From contig NZ_LRFH01000015.1 in assembly GCF_001641825.1 (NCBI RefSeq), forward strand, positions 124,001-188,000: a stretch of 64,000 nucleotides of DNA. The letters are read 5' to 3'. Within the stretch, counting starts at the first letter, position 1. Each line of letters opens with the position of its first letter. A model generated the notes under the pieces. The model was not told the DNA's origin, searched no databases, and saw only the letters and a program-made list of their open reading frames with translations. The position numbers and the translations under genes are program-made. Source of the stretch: Guyparkeria sp. WRN-7. Lineage in GTDB: Bacteria > Pseudomonadota > Gammaproteobacteria > Halothiobacillales > Halothiobacillaceae. Of the stretch, positions 54,492 through 63,459 are shown in pieces.

Positions 54492-54568
54492 GCCCATGTA
54501 GCTCAGCTGGATAGAGCAACCGCCTCCTAAGCGGTAGGTCGCAGGTTCGAATCCTGCCTTGGGCGCCA
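54492..54568 (+). tRNA. tRNA-Arg (anticodon CCT)
   Basis: 77 bases folding as a cloverleaf: D arm GCTC-AGCTGGATA-GAGC, anticodon arm ACCGC-CTCCTAA-GCGGT with anticodon CCT, T arm GCAGG-TTCGAAT-CCTGC, encoded 3' CCA. One mismatch (T-T) is seen in the acceptor stem. It reads AGG codons. tRNA-Arg(CCT) is a common integration site for mobile DNA, and an AT-richer gene follows. Confidence 0.93.
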
Positions 54569-54651
54569 GATTTCGAGTCAGCCCTCCGGGTCGCGACTTC
54601 CGTCGCGCCGCACGTAGACTGTTCCTAACTCACTAGTGCTTAGGGGCGGCG

Positions 54652-55356
54652 ATGCACGACAACGTCATTTCATATTTCGAGATGTGTTCGCGTGAAGGCA
54701 TGAGCCTGCAGCGGGGCATGAATTTTCGGATTCGAGGCCGGCATTCGGTTGTCCTAATGTCTGTTCGCGCAAATGCGCCCTACCAAGATCGGCTCGAAGA
54801 GGATGGGTCTGTACTTGTCTACGAAGGCCATGACGCGCCCAACTCGGCTGGGTCGGAGTACCCCAAGCTACTAGACCAGCCAGAGAGGCTCCCGTCAGGG
54901 CGACTGACGGAAAACGGGAAGTTTCATCGGGCTGCTCAAGAGTACAAGAACGGTTTGAAGCCACCGGATATGGTTCGTGTCTACGAGAAGATCAAAAAGG
55001 GTATTTGGTCAGACAACGGCTATTTCCAATTGGTTGATTCTTGGAAAGAACACGACGGGCACAGGGATGTCTTCAAGTTCAAGTTGTTGGCCGTTGAGAC
55101 GGACCATGAGGATTTGGGTGCCGAGTTGGCCTCACAACACTCGGATCAGCAGCCGCGGCGGCGAGTCATTCCAAGTGCGGTGAAATTGGAAGTTTGGAAG
55201 CGTGACGGTGGTAAGTGCGTGGAGTGTGGCGCGACCGATGAGCTTCACTTCGACCACATCGTCCCGTACTCCAAAGGGGGTACGTCATTAACGGCGGAGA
55301 ATGTGCAGCTGTTATGTGCCCGCCATAATTTGGCTAAGAGCGCCAAGATTCAATAA
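54652..55356 (+). CDS. SRA-like/HNH endonuclease, candidate modification-dependent restriction enzyme
   Basis: 234 residues. The N-terminal part (about 20-150) contains VRVYEKIKKGIW and GYFQLVDSWKEHDGHRDVFKFKL, resembling an SRA/YDG-type modified-base reader. The C-terminal HNH nuclease (about 175-234) has the zinc pair Cys189-Cys192, the Asp201-His202 catalytic site, Asn217 and the Cys222/His225 finger. Codon use and base composition are clearly more AT-rich than neighbours. Stand-alone, with no methylase. Either a type IV restriction enzyme or a homing-type nuclease; the first is favoured by the N-terminal domain. Confidence 0.8.
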   Translation: MHDNVISYFEMCSREGMSLQRGMNFRIRGRHSVVLMSVRANAPYQDRLEEDGSVLVYEGHDAPNSAGSEYPKLLDQPERLPSGRLTENGKFHRAAQEYKNGLKPPDMVRVYEKIKKGIWSDNGYFQLVDSWKEHDGHRDVFKFKLLAVETDHEDLGAELASQHSDQQPRRRVIPSAVKLEVWKRDGGKCVECGATDELHFDHIVPYSKGGTSLTAENVQLLCARHNLAKSAKIQ

Positions 55357-55572
55357 ACGAGAAGGGGCGATGATGCCCGTGGGTCGGCGGCATTTGCCTC
55401 TGAGAAAGCGAAGAGGTGAGACATAGCCATGTCACATGGCTCTGGCATCGTAGCCACGTGGCTGGCCGCTGAGCGTTTCTCGATTCCAGCGCCAACCATG
55501 AGCGGATGCCTGCCTCCTTCAGGTGCTCCATCGAGGCCGCTCTCGCTTGGTGATTTTTCTCACTCCTTGTTG

Positions 55573-55598
55573 CCCCGCCTCGTGCGGGGTTTTCTTTT
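55573..55598 (+). terminator. rho-independent terminator downstream of the HNH gene
   Basis: CCCCGC-CTCGT-GCGGGG stem-loop followed by TTTTCTTTT on the plus strand. The preceding 216 bases (55357-55572) hold no gene I can support; their composition is intermediate between the HNH gene and the core genome. Confidence 0.85.
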
Positions 55599-55621
55599 GC
55601 CGGCTTCCGGTGCCGGTCGCG

Positions 55622-56062
55622 TCAGTCGCGCATCACGTGCTTGAGGATGCCGACCACCTGCTCCGGCGTGGTCGCCCAGGCCATGGCGGCGGCGTCGACT
55701 TCCTTGAGCGGGTGGATCAGTCCCTCGTCGTGCAGGGTGATGTAGGGCGTGCCCATCGCCGCGCAGTAGCCGGCATCGAAGGCGGCGTTCCACTGCTTGT
55801 ACTTGTCGCCGAAGCGCACCACGGCGATGTCGGCCTGCTCGATCAGGGTCTTGATGCGAATGGCGTTGACCTTGGCGGACTTGTGGTCGCGCCAGAACGG
55901 CTTGTCTTCCTCGCCGAGCAGGTCGCCGGCCGCATCGCTGGCGGCGTGGTCGGTGACCGGGCGGGTGAAGTTGATGTCGAGGCAGGCGTTCTTTGCGCCT
56001 TCCTCGATCTGTTCGCGCCAGTCGGTGTGGATCTCGCCGGAAAGATAGACGGTCAGGCTCAT
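55622..56062 (-). CDS. YtoQ family protein
   Basis: 146 residues: LTVYLSGEIHTDWREQI, ADIAVVRFGDKYKQWNAAFDAGYCAAMGTPYITLH and a conserved C-terminal ILKHVMRD. The fold is like nucleoside 2-deoxyribosyltransferase. Function unknown. It lies 24 bases after ilvD on the same strand. Confidence 0.9.
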   Translation of the reverse strand: MSLTVYLSGEIHTDWREQIEEGAKNACLDINFTRPVTDHAASDAAGDLLGEEDKPFWRDHKSAKVNAIRIKTLIEQADIAVVRFGDKYKQWNAAFDAGYCAAMGTPYITLHDEGLIHPLKEVDAAAMAWATTPEQVVGILKHVMRD

Positions 56063-56086
56063 CGGAATGCTCCTTGTTGATGCGCG

Positions 56087-57775
56087 TTATTCGGGCAGAT
56101 CGGTGACCGCGCCGGTGGAGGCCGAGCTCACGGTCTTGGCATATTTTGCCAGCACGCCGCGCGGGTAGTTGGGTGCCGGGCGCTGCCATTTCGCGCGGCG
56201 GCGCTCGAGTTCGTCCTTGTCCACGGCAAGCTCGATGGTGTCGGCTACCGCATCGATGGTGATGGTGTCGCCGTCCTCGACCAGTGCGATCGGGCCGCCG
56301 TCGAAGGCCTCGGGGGTGATGTGGCCGACGACGAAGCCGTGGCTGCCGCCGGAGAAGCGCCCGTCGGTGATCAGCGCGACTTCCTTGCCGAGCCCCCGGC
56401 CCATGATCGCCGAGGTGGGCGAGAGCATCTCGCGCATGCCCGGCCCGCCGCGCGGGCCCTCGTAGCGGATCACCACGACGTCGCCGGCGGTGACGGTGCC
56501 ATCCAAGATGCGGTCCTGGGCTTCTTCCTCGGAGCCAAACACCCTCGCGGTGCCGGAAAAGCGCGTGCCCTCCTTGCCGGTGATCTTGGCCACAGCCCCT
56601 TCGGGGGCGAGATTGCCCTTGAGCACGCGCAGGTGGCTGTCGGCCTTCTTCGGCGCATCGAGCGGGGCGATGATCTGCTGGTCGTCGGGATACGGTGCCA
56701 CGTTCGCCAGGTTTTCCGCGAGCGTTTTGCCGGTCACCGTGAGGCAGTCGCCGTGCAGCAGGCCCGCGTCGAGCAGGTTCTTCATCAGCGGCAGGATGCC
56801 GCCGATCTCGACCAGCTCGCTCATCATGTAGTGCCCGGAGGGGCGCAGGTCGGCGAGCACCGGCACGCGTCGGCCGATCTCGGTGAAATCATCGAGCGTG
56901 AGCGGTACGTCGACCACGTTGGCCATCGCCAGCAGGTGCAGTACCGCGTTGGTCGAGCCGCCCAGGGCGATCGTGACCGTGATGGCGTTCTCGAAGGCCT
57001 CGCGGGTCATGATGTCGCGAGGCCGGATGTCCTTGTCCAGCAGATCGAGCACCGCCTGGCCGGCCGCCTCGCTGTCGGCGCGCTTCTCCTCGGAAACCGC
57101 GTTCTGCGCCGAGCTGCCCGGCAGGCTCATGCCGAGCGCCTCGATCGCCGAGGCCATGGTGTTGGCGGTGTACATGCCGCCGCAGGATCCGGGCCCCGGG
57201 ATGGCGGTCTTCTCGATGTCTTCCAGGCGCGGCAGGTCGATCTCGCCCTTGGTGTAGGCGCCGACTGCCTCGAACACCGAGACGATGTCGGTGTGGCACT
57301 TGCCCGGCATGATGGTGCCGCCGTAGACGAACACCGACGGGCGGTTGAGGCGCGCCATGCCGATCAGGCAGCCGGGCATGTTCTTGTCGCAGCCGCCGAT
57401 GGCGACCAGCCCGTCGAAGCCCTCGCAGCCGGCGACCGTCTCGATCGAGTCGGCGATCACCTCGCGCGAGACCAGCGAATACTTCATCCCCTCGGTGCCG
57501 TTGGCAATCCCGTCGGAGATGGTGATGGTGTTGAAGATCACGCCCTTGCCGCCGGCCGTGTCGGCGCCCGTGCGGGCGGCATCGGCGAGCTTGTCGATAT
57601 GGGCGTTGCAGGGCGTGACCTGGCTCCAGGTCGAGGCGATACCGACCTGCGGCTTCTTGAAGTCCTCGTCCTGGAAGCCCACCGCGCGCAGCATCGCGCG
57701 GCTGGCGGACTTGTTGATGCCATCGACCACCGGGGCGGAATGGCGGCGGCGCGGGTCGGTCGGCTGGTCGCTCAT
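56087..57775 (-). CDS. ilvD: dihydroxy-acid dehydratase IlvD
   Basis: 562 residues. Three cluster cysteines are in [21 protein letters not shown] and [14 protein letters not shown]; the C-terminal [19 protein letters not shown] is conserved. It dehydrates dihydroxy acids to 2-keto acids in valine, leucine and isoleucine synthesis, using an Fe-S cluster. The short 560-residue form is typical of non-enteric bacteria. ilvA is 27 kb away. Confidence 0.96.
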   Translation of the reverse strand: MSDQPTDPRRRHSAPVVDGINKSASRAMLRAVGFQDEDFKKPQVGIASTWSQVTPCNAHIDKLADAARTGADTAGGKGVIFNTITISDGIANGTEGMKYSLVSREVIADSIETVAGCEGFDGLVAIGGCDKNMPGCLIGMARLNRPSVFVYGGTIMPGKCHTDIVSVFEAVGAYTKGEIDLPRLEDIEKTAIPGPGSCGGMYTANTMASAIEALGMSLPGSSAQNAVSEEKRADSEAAGQAVLDLLDKDIRPRDIMTREAFENAITVTIALGGSTNAVLHLLAMANVVDVPLTLDDFTEIGRRVPVLADLRPSGHYMMSELVEIGGILPLMKNLLDAGLLHGDCLTVTGKTLAENLANVAPYPDDQQIIAPLDAPKKADSHLRVLKGNLAPEGAVAKITGKEGTRFSGTARVFGSEEEAQDRILDGTVTAGDVVVIRYEGPRGGPGMREMLSPTSAIMGRGLGKEVALITDGRFSGGSHGFVVGHITPEAFDGGPIALVEDGDTITIDAVADTIELAVDKDELERRRAKWQRPAPNYPRGVLAKYAKTVSSASTGAVTDLPE

Positions 57776-57828
57776 GCACGCTCTCCTTGGTTGTTCAGAT
57801 TCGGAATTCGGAATGCACTGAGGGTACG

Positions 57829-57852
57829 AAAAAGCCCGGCGGTGTGCCGGGC
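57829..57852 (-). terminator. rho-independent terminator after the DJ-1/PfpI gene
   Basis: GCCCGGC / GCCGGGC stem with a five-base loop; on the minus strand it is followed by five T. Lies 24 bases past the stop at 57876. Confidence 0.85.
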
Positions 57853-57875
57853 CCCTTATCGATTCGGTGAGCAGG

Positions 57876-58424
57876 TCATGGCCGGCTTTCGGCGATTTCC
57901 TCGACCAGCTTGGTGGTGAACGCCGGCAGGTCGTGCGGGTTGCGGCTGGTCACCAGGCCATCGTCGACCACCACTTCCTCGTCGACCCAGACCGCCCCGG
58001 CATTCTTCAGGTCGGTCTGGATGCTCGGGTAGGAGGTGACGCGCCGCCCCTGCAGCACGTCCGCCTCGGCCAGCGTCCAGCCGCCGTGGCAGATCGCCGC
58101 CACGGGCTTGTGGTGATCGAAGAAGCCCTGCACGAAGGTCACGGCCTTCTCGTTCTGGCGCAGTGCATCGGGGTTCATCACGCCACCGGGCAGTACCAGT
58201 GCATCGAAGTCCGACTCGCTGGCGGAATCCAGTGCGACGTCGACGTCGAACTCGTCGCCCCAGTGGGTGTGCTTCCAGCCCTTCACTTTGCCGTCGGCCG
58301 GGGAGACGATCTCGGCGGACGCGCCGGCTTCCTCGAGCGCGCGTTTGGGCTCGGTCAGCTCGATCTGCTCGAAACCGTCGGCCACCAGCAGGGCGACGCG
58401 TTTGCCATGAAGTCTCTCGACCAT
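57876..58424 (-). CDS. DJ-1/PfpI family class I glutamine amidotransferase-like protein
   Basis: 182 residues. The nucleophilic elbow AICHGGW and the strand [10 protein letters not shown] are typical of the PfpI/YhbO group. Members act as deglycases, chaperones or glyoxalase-like enzymes against carbonyl stress; which one applies here cannot be told. Single gene with its own terminator. Confidence 0.88.
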   Translation of the reverse strand: MVERLHGKRVALLVADGFEQIELTEPKRALEEAGASAEIVSPADGKVKGWKHTHWGDEFDVDVALDSASESDFDALVLPGGVMNPDALRQNEKAVTFVQGFFDHHKPVAAICHGGWTLAEADVLQGRRVTSYPSIQTDLKNAGAVWVDEEVVVDDGLVTSRNPHDLPAFTTKLVEEIAESRP

Positions 58425-58656
58425 GCGGGACCTCCTTGGGTCGTCGATGTCAGTGAACCTCCCTGGAGGATAGAAGATGCCGGGGCTGCCTTCAGCTGGA
58501 CGAATGGTTGAAATTTCAGGGTTGAACGGTTTGCCCGACTATTTATCTTGGGTATATCGTCCAAGGTGTCGTTTCGATTCCGGCTGGTGGAACCCCATGG
58601 TCGTGGACTAAGTTGCAGGCTTGTGCCGCCCGGCGCGGTGGCCAGGGAGGCGAACC

Positions 58657-59730
58657 GTGAGACACGTGAACAAGACGCTGCTTGAACAGATGCAGATGAG
58701 TGACGCCGAGATCTCACGGCGCATGGAATTGCTGGGCCTCACCGATCAGGACCTGCGTTGTCTGACCAGCAAGAAGCAGCTTATCGAGGGGCTCGTCGAT
58801 GGGGTGGTGGGGGAGTTCTACGACCGGCAGACCGACATCGACGAGATCGCCTTGCTGATCGGCGATGCCGACACGCTCCATCGCCTGCGACGCGCCCAGC
58901 GTCGTTACGTGCTCGACCTGTTTGCCGGCGATTACGGCCCGGAATACGTCAACAACCGCTTGCGGATCGGCATGGTCCACAAGCGCATCGGCGTGGAGCC
59001 CAAGCTCTATCTCTCCGCCCTGCGCACGCTCAAAGAACTCATCATTCAGGCCCTGACGGCCTCGATCCGCGATGCGGACGATCTTGCCGCGACCCTGCGT
59101 GCCCTCGACAAGCTGCTCTACTTCGATACCACTCTCGTTTTCGACACCTACATCGATTCGCTCGTCGGCGAGATCGAGGCGGCCAAGCGACGTATGGAAG
59201 ACTACGCCACCAGCCTCGAGGAGAAGGTGGCCCGGCGTACCGCCCAGCTCGAGGAGCAGGCCAAGCTCGACCCGCTGACCGGTGTCTACAACCTGCGCGC
59301 GATGCAGGACGTGCTGGTCCGGGAAATGGAGCTGGCGCGCCGGCGCCGGGGAATGACGTCGGTGGTCTACATCGACATCGACGATTTCAAGCAGATCAAC
59401 GACCAGTACGGCCATCTGCACGGCGACGACGTGCTCAAGGATCTCGGGTGGGCATTGAGCGAATGCCTGCGCTCGACGGATATCCCGTTTCGCTATGGAG
59501 GTGACGAGTTCTGCGCCCTGTTGCCCGATTGCGGGATTGCCGATGCCCGCGCCATCTGCGACAAGGTCATCGACTCGTTCCGAAAGCCCAATCCGGAAGT
59601 CTCGCTCAGTGTCGGTGTGGCCGAGACGCGGCACGACGACTGCTATGAATGGGAAGCGCTGATCGACATTGCCGACGAGCGCATGTACGGCGCCAAGAAG
59701 CAGGAAGGTTGTTGCGTCCAGGAAGAATGA
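58657..59730 (+). CDS. globin-coupled diguanylate cyclase (DosC-like)
   Basis: 357 residues from GTG 58657, placed by AGGGAGG six bases upstream. Residues 15-165 are a sensor globin with the proximal haem histidine at 108 (GMVHKRIGVEPKLYLSAL). A helical linker (165-203) leads to a GGDEF domain with GGDEF at 281-285 and an RxxD inhibitory site (RSTD, 272-275). It should sense oxygen and set cyclic di-GMP. The haem axial role is known for the family; oxygen as ligand is inferred. Confidence 0.92.
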   Translation: MRHVNKTLLEQMQMSDAEISRRMELLGLTDQDLRCLTSKKQLIEGLVDGVVGEFYDRQTDIDEIALLIGDADTLHRLRRAQRRYVLDLFAGDYGPEYVNNRLRIGMVHKRIGVEPKLYLSALRTLKELIIQALTASIRDADDLAATLRALDKLLYFDTTLVFDTYIDSLVGEIEAAKRRMEDYATSLEEKVARRTAQLEEQAKLDPLTGVYNLRAMQDVLVREMELARRRRGMTSVVYIDIDDFKQINDQYGHLHGDDVLKDLGWALSECLRSTDIPFRYGGDEFCALLPDCGIADARAICDKVIDSFRKPNPEVSLSVGVAETRHDDCYEWEALIDIADERMYGAKKQEGCCVQEE

Positions 59731-59808
59731 GCCTGTCGGTCGCGTGGCCGACGTGGCATCGACCGCCGGGCTATCCTTCATGACGATCCGTGCAACGAGT
59801 CTGCCGCC

Positions 59809-60786
59809 ATGCGCGTTTTCCGAAAGTGTCTTTCCTGCCTGTTTGCGGTGATGGTCGCCAGTCTTGCCGTCACGCAGGCCCGGGCGGACTATTCCACCCC
59901 GGCGAGAACGTTCGATCTCGACGATCGACCGGTGCAGTACCACCTGATGGGTGAGTCCGGCGCACCCGTGGCGATTCTGCTTGGCGGTGGGCCGGGATTT
60001 TCCAGCTGGAATCTCGAACCGGTGCAGCGGCGGCTGGCCGAGATCGGCTATCGCGTGGTGCTGATGGACATGCTCGGGGTGGGCGAGAACGAGCGGGATG
60101 TGCTCGAGTCGCCGTTGGCCGCCTGGAAACGGCAGGTCGCGGGCGTCCATGCCGAGGTGGCCGGCGATGAGCCGGTGCTGCTGGTGGGGCATTCCTGGGG
60201 TGCGCTGATGGCGCTGGTCTACACGCGATCCCGTCCCGATGCGGTCAGCCGCATCGTCATGCTCAACCCGGTCGACCCCGAACGCCGGGCCTTGCGTGAT
60301 CTGACCGTGGAGATCGACAACCGGCGCGAGGCTGCGGTCGGTGATGACTGGCCGAGCGAATCGGACTGGGACAACAGCGTGGCGGTGGCCGGTGACATGG
60401 CCGTACATGCCCGACGCCAGATCGAAAACGCGCTGCCTGCCTATTTCCTCGACTACCGGCAGGGGCAGCGATATGCCCGGCAGTTCAGCGAACGGGATTT
60501 TGAACCCGGTCTCAACGTCCGCGGCTGGCAGGCGTATCGTGCCGATCCGGTCGACTACGCGACCATGCGCGACTGGGATGTGCCGATCGGTTTCATCGGC
60601 TGTCGGCAGGACCTGCTGATGCCCGAGAACCTCGACGCGTTGGAGGCCAACGTCTCGCTGGCGGGGGTCGAGGTGCTAGAGGGGTGCGTGCACTTCCCCT
60701 GGGAGGAGGTGCCCAGGGCATTCGGCGAGGCCCTGATGCGCCTCGTGCCCGGGCCGGCAGAGCTGACGGACGCGAAGGCCCCTTGA
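59809..60786 (+). CDS. exported alpha/beta hydrolase (prolyl iminopeptidase-like)
   Basis: 325 residues with a signal peptide (1-26, ending TQARAD). Oxyanion-hole motif GGGPGFSSW, nucleophile Ser in LLVGHSWGALMAL, an Asp in GCRQDLLMPEN and the His in EGCVHFPWEE form a complete triad. The GGGPG motif is typical of prolyl iminopeptidases, but periplasmic export and low similarity leave the substrate open. Confidence 0.85.
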   Translation: MRVFRKCLSCLFAVMVASLAVTQARADYSTPARTFDLDDRPVQYHLMGESGAPVAILLGGGPGFSSWNLEPVQRRLAEIGYRVVLMDMLGVGENERDVLESPLAAWKRQVAGVHAEVAGDEPVLLVGHSWGALMALVYTRSRPDAVSRIVMLNPVDPERRALRDLTVEIDNRREAAVGDDWPSESDWDNSVAVAGDMAVHARRQIENALPAYFLDYRQGQRYARQFSERDFEPGLNVRGWQAYRADPVDYATMRDWDVPIGFIGCRQDLLMPENLDALEANVSLAGVEVLEGCVHFPWEEVPRAFGEALMRLVPGPAELTDAKAP

Positions 60787-60792
60787 AACGGG

Positions 60793-60942
60793 TTACTCGC
60801 CGTTCTTGTTTTTGCTGGCCGCGCCTTCGACCGAGCCGCCGAGGCTCTGGAGATCCTCGCCGAGGCCTTCCATGGTGTTGCAGCCGGCGGTCACGGCCAG
60901 CAGGCCGGCAAGCAGGGTGGCGGTGATGAGTCGGTGGATCAT
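60793..60942 (-). CDS. entericidin-like small lipoprotein
   Basis: 49 residues from ATG 60942 with GGAG upstream. Lipobox VTAGC followed by NTMEGLGEDLQSLGGSVEGA is the entericidin EcnA/EcnB pattern. In E. coli these form an antidote/toxin lipoprotein pair; elsewhere the function is unclear. A second copy is 147 bases upstream. Confidence 0.85.
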   Translation of the reverse strand: MIHRLITATLLAGLLAVTAGCNTMEGLGEDLQSLGGSVEGAASKNKNGE

Positions 60943-61032
60943 GCGGGGTTCTCCATGTTGTTTGTCAGGCAGCCGATCGCTGGCGGCTCGATCGCATTTT
61001 GCCTTGCCGCGCCGGGTTCGGCCAGCGGTGCC

Positions 61033-61060
61033 AAAAAAAACCACGCCGTCTCGGCGTGGC
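61033..61060 (-). terminator. rho-independent terminator between the entericidin genes
   Basis: CCACGCCG / CGGCGTGG stem (61041-61059); on the minus strand it is followed by eight T. It ends the transcript of the gene at 61089-61241, so the two paralogues are separately transcribed. Confidence 0.88.
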
Positions 61061-61088
61061 TTCGTTTCCGCCGGAGGGTGGCGTGGTG

Positions 61089-61241
61089 TCAATCGTGCTC
61101 TTCGGCCTCGCCTTCGATGGACTCACCGAGCTCCTCGGTGTCCTCACCCAGGCCTTCCACGGTGTTGCAGCCGGCAAGGAAGGCCAGCGGGGCCGTCAGA
61201 AGAGCGATCAGGCTCATGCGCTTGAGTACGGAAATCGTCAT
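61089..61241 (-). CDS. entericidin-like small lipoprotein (second copy)
   Basis: 50 residues from ATG 61241, with AGGTGA six bases upstream. Sequence features: a hydrophobic signal, lipobox FLAGC, then NTVEGLGEDTEELGESIEGE with an acidic tail. It shares the NTxEGLGED core with the neighbouring 49-residue lipoprotein but is more acidic. Easily missed because of its size. Confidence 0.82.
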   Translation of the reverse strand: MTISVLKRMSLIALLTAPLAFLAGCNTVEGLGEDTEELGESIEGEAEEHD

Positions 61242-61352
61242 ATCGCTTCACCTTTTCGTTTTTTGCGCAAGTGTCAGTGTCTAGGATAGACGCTAAACGG
61301 AAAGGTTCCTGCGGCGGTCGGCATTGGCTTCGGCCGCAGGAGAGGAGATGCT

Positions 61353-62555
61353 TTGGAGATACTGCTGATCGGGGTGCTGTTGCTGAGCGGGCTGGCTGTC
61401 GGGTCGCTGGGTAGTCACCTGCTGGGAGTGCCTCGCGTGGCGGGGTACATCCTGCTGGGCATGCTGTTCGCACCGGATCTCCTCGGCGGGCATCTGGGCA
61501 TGGAGAGCACCGACTGGACCCAGCCGCTGGTGTCCGTCGCCCTCGGCATCATCGCCTACGTCATCGGCGGGGCCATTTCCCCCGGGCAGTTGCGTCGTCT
61601 GGGCTGGAGCATTGTCGGGGCGACGCTGGGCGAGGTCTCGGGCGCCTTCCTGGCGGTGCTCGGCGGCGTGCTGCTGCTGGGCATGACGGTGGCCGACCTG
61701 CCGTTGTGGTCGTTCGCGCTGGTGCTTGCCGCCGTCGCGCCTGCCACGGCGCCCGCCGCCATCGTGGCGGTGGTGCATCAATACCGTGCCCGCGGCCAAC
61801 TGACCACCACGCTGCTGGGCATGGTGGCAATCGACGATGCACTCGGCATTTTCATCTTTGCCCTGGTGTTGGCCCTCGTTGGCAGCGGCTCGATCGGCAG
61901 CGCGTTGGGAACGGCCTTCTGGGAGATCGGTGTGGCCCTGCTTGTTGGCGGGATGGGCGGTTTTCTGATCGAGCGTCTCTCGCGCCGGTTCCACGAACAA
62001 AGCATGCTGCTGCCCATGCTCCTGGGCGGGATTTTCCTTACCGTCGGGCTGGCGGAGTGGGCGGAATTCTCGGCGTTGCTCGCGGCGATGGTGCTGGGTT
62101 TCTCGGTGCGCTGGTTCTGCGGCCCACATGCCGAGCGACTGTTCGAGCCGGTCGAGGATCTCGAGGAGACCGTCTTCGTGCTGTTCTTCACCTTCGCCGG
62201 GCTGCACTTCGATCCGTCGGCCGTGATCGACTACTGGCCGCTGATGCTGGTGTACTTCGTCGCCCGCGCCGTCGGGTTGTTCGTCGGTGGCGGCAGCGGC
62301 GCGCGACTGGCCGGTGCCTCCAGGCCGGTCTGGTCGAATGTCGGTTTCGGGCTGTTTCCGCAGGGCGGTGTGGCCATCGGTCTGGCCCTGCTGCTGTTGC
62401 ACTACCCGGGGTTCTCGAAGGCAGGCGAGGTCATCGTCAACCTGATCACCACCACCACGCTACTGACCGAGGCGGTCGGTGCGATTTCGGTGCGCTACGG
62501 CCTGCGTCGGGCCGGTGAGCTGGGCCTGGAACAGGCCGGAGGAGAGGCGAAATGA
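61353..62555 (+). CDS. CPA2-type cation:proton antiporter
   Basis: 400 residues with about 12 membrane helices. LGVPRVAGYILLGMLFAPDLLGG and a central AIDDALGIFIFALVL segment carrying the paired Asp of Na+/H+ exchangers are present. Start at TTG 61353, supported by AGGAG at 61342-61346; an ATG at 61348 is out of frame. It lacks a C-terminal TrkA-N domain; a CBS protein follows and may regulate it. Confidence 0.88.
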   Translation: MEILLIGVLLLSGLAVGSLGSHLLGVPRVAGYILLGMLFAPDLLGGHLGMESTDWTQPLVSVALGIIAYVIGGAISPGQLRRLGWSIVGATLGEVSGAFLAVLGGVLLLGMTVADLPLWSFALVLAAVAPATAPAAIVAVVHQYRARGQLTTTLLGMVAIDDALGIFIFALVLALVGSGSIGSALGTAFWEIGVALLVGGMGGFLIERLSRRFHEQSMLLPMLLGGIFLTVGLAEWAEFSALLAAMVLGFSVRWFCGPHAERLFEPVEDLEETVFVLFFTFAGLHFDPSAVIDYWPLMLVYFVARAVGLFVGGGSGARLAGASRPVWSNVGFGLFPQGGVAIGLALLLLHYPGFSKAGEVIVNLITTTTLLTEAVGAISVRYGLRRAGELGLEQAGGEAK

Positions 62556-62992
62556 AGATTGCCGACTGGCTGGATCTGCATCCCGTGACCGGCGTGACAG
62601 TCGGGCGTGACGCCTCGCTCGAGGAGGCGGCCGACGCGCTGCTGGGCGAGCCGGAGTGCCGGGATATCTACGTCACCGACGCAGAGGGGCGAGTCGTCGG
62701 TCACCTGGGTTTCCGTCGCCTGGCCGGTGTGCTGCTCTCGGCCCATCGGCCGACGCACAGCCGGCGGCAGATGCTGGAGCGCGTGGCGCGTGGACCGGTG
62801 CACGAGTTCATGGATCGGCGCTTCATCTCGGCCCGGCTGGACGAGAGTGTTCACCATGTCCTGCACCCGCACATGGAGCGGCGGGTCGAGGATATCCCGG
62901 TGCTGGACGGGGAGGGGCGACTGGCGGGCGTGATCCGGCTGGTGGACCTGGTTCGTGCGGCGATCGAGCCGTCGGACGACAGCATCGGCTGA
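62552..62992 (+). CDS. CBS-domain pair protein
   Basis: 146 residues, two CBS motifs (about 10-60 and 78-138) with VTVGRDASLEEAADALL and FISARLDESVHHVLHP. Coupled to the antiporter gene by ATGA. CBS pairs bind adenine nucleotides, so it may gate the antiporter by energy state. Inferred from linkage only. Confidence 0.82.
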   Translation: MKIADWLDLHPVTGVTVGRDASLEEAADALLGEPECRDIYVTDAEGRVVGHLGFRRLAGVLLSAHRPTHSRRQMLERVARGPVHEFMDRRFISARLDESVHHVLHPHMERRVEDIPVLDGEGRLAGVIRLVDLVRAAIEPSDDSIG

Positions 62993-62995
62993 TCC

Positions 62996-63454
62996 TCAGC
63001 CGCCCGGTTCGCCGGCCAGATAGGAGGCCGCGGGATCGACCAGGAAACGCCCTTCCATCGCCCGGCGGCCGAGCAGCATGCGAAAGCGCATCGTGTCGCG
63101 GTCGGTCAGCGTCAGTTCGACGGCCCCCTCCATCTCCCCGATCACCATGCGCGTGCTGATCACGTAACGGTTCTCGCGGTGGCCGCCGGAGTCGGAGACC
63201 AGGCGACGATCGAGCAGTTCGGCCTCGCAACGGATGATGGTGTCGTTGTCCTGCTGGATCGGGTGCACCCCGATGCGGACCATGTCCCGCCCGTTGCGGC
63301 GAAACGGCTCGACGGCGAAGGCGTGCAGCGCCGAGGTCTTTGCGCCGGTATCCACCTTCGCCTTGATCCGGTCGATGCCGAGATCCGGCAGCGCGACCCA
63401 TTCGCGCCAGCCCAGCCGGGAGAGCCGCTCGTTCATGTCCTCGAGTTCAGTCAT
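62996..63454 (-). CDS. cytoplasmic RimB-like retropepsin-fold protein (PF05618 family)
   Basis: 152 residues from ATG 63454. The active-site-like motif is [10 protein letters not shown] (Asp35-Thr-Gly); [15 protein letters not shown] and [15 protein letters not shown] are family motifs. It has no signal peptide, unlike its homologue at 26637-27149. In Pseudomonas, RimB and RimK together control glutamylation of ribosomal protein S6; a rimK may lie beyond the window end. Convergent with the CBS gene. Confidence 0.87.
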   Translation of the reverse strand: MTELEDMNERLSRLGWREWVALPDLGIDRIKAKVDTGAKTSALHAFAVEPFRRNGRDMVRIGVHPIQQDNDTIIRCEAELLDRRLVSDSGGHRENRYVISTRMVIGEMEGAVELTLTDRDTMRFRMLLGRRAMEGRFLVDPAASYLAGEPGG

Positions 63455-63459
63455 GCGCG

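Noticed and set aside
54247-54514. Short open frames inside the MITE-like element
   Set aside because: Frames on both strands are driven by the inverted repeats, have no ribosome sites and no recognisable product.
54544-55500. Possible attachment-site duplication of the tRNA-Arg 3' end downstream of the HNH gene
   Set aside because: Only scattered similarity to the tRNA tail is seen near 55478-55490; no direct repeat long enough to call an att site.
55429-55644. Small plus-strand open frame between the HNH gene and ytoQ
   Set aside because: It runs through a terminator hairpin, has no ribosome site and no similarity to known proteins.
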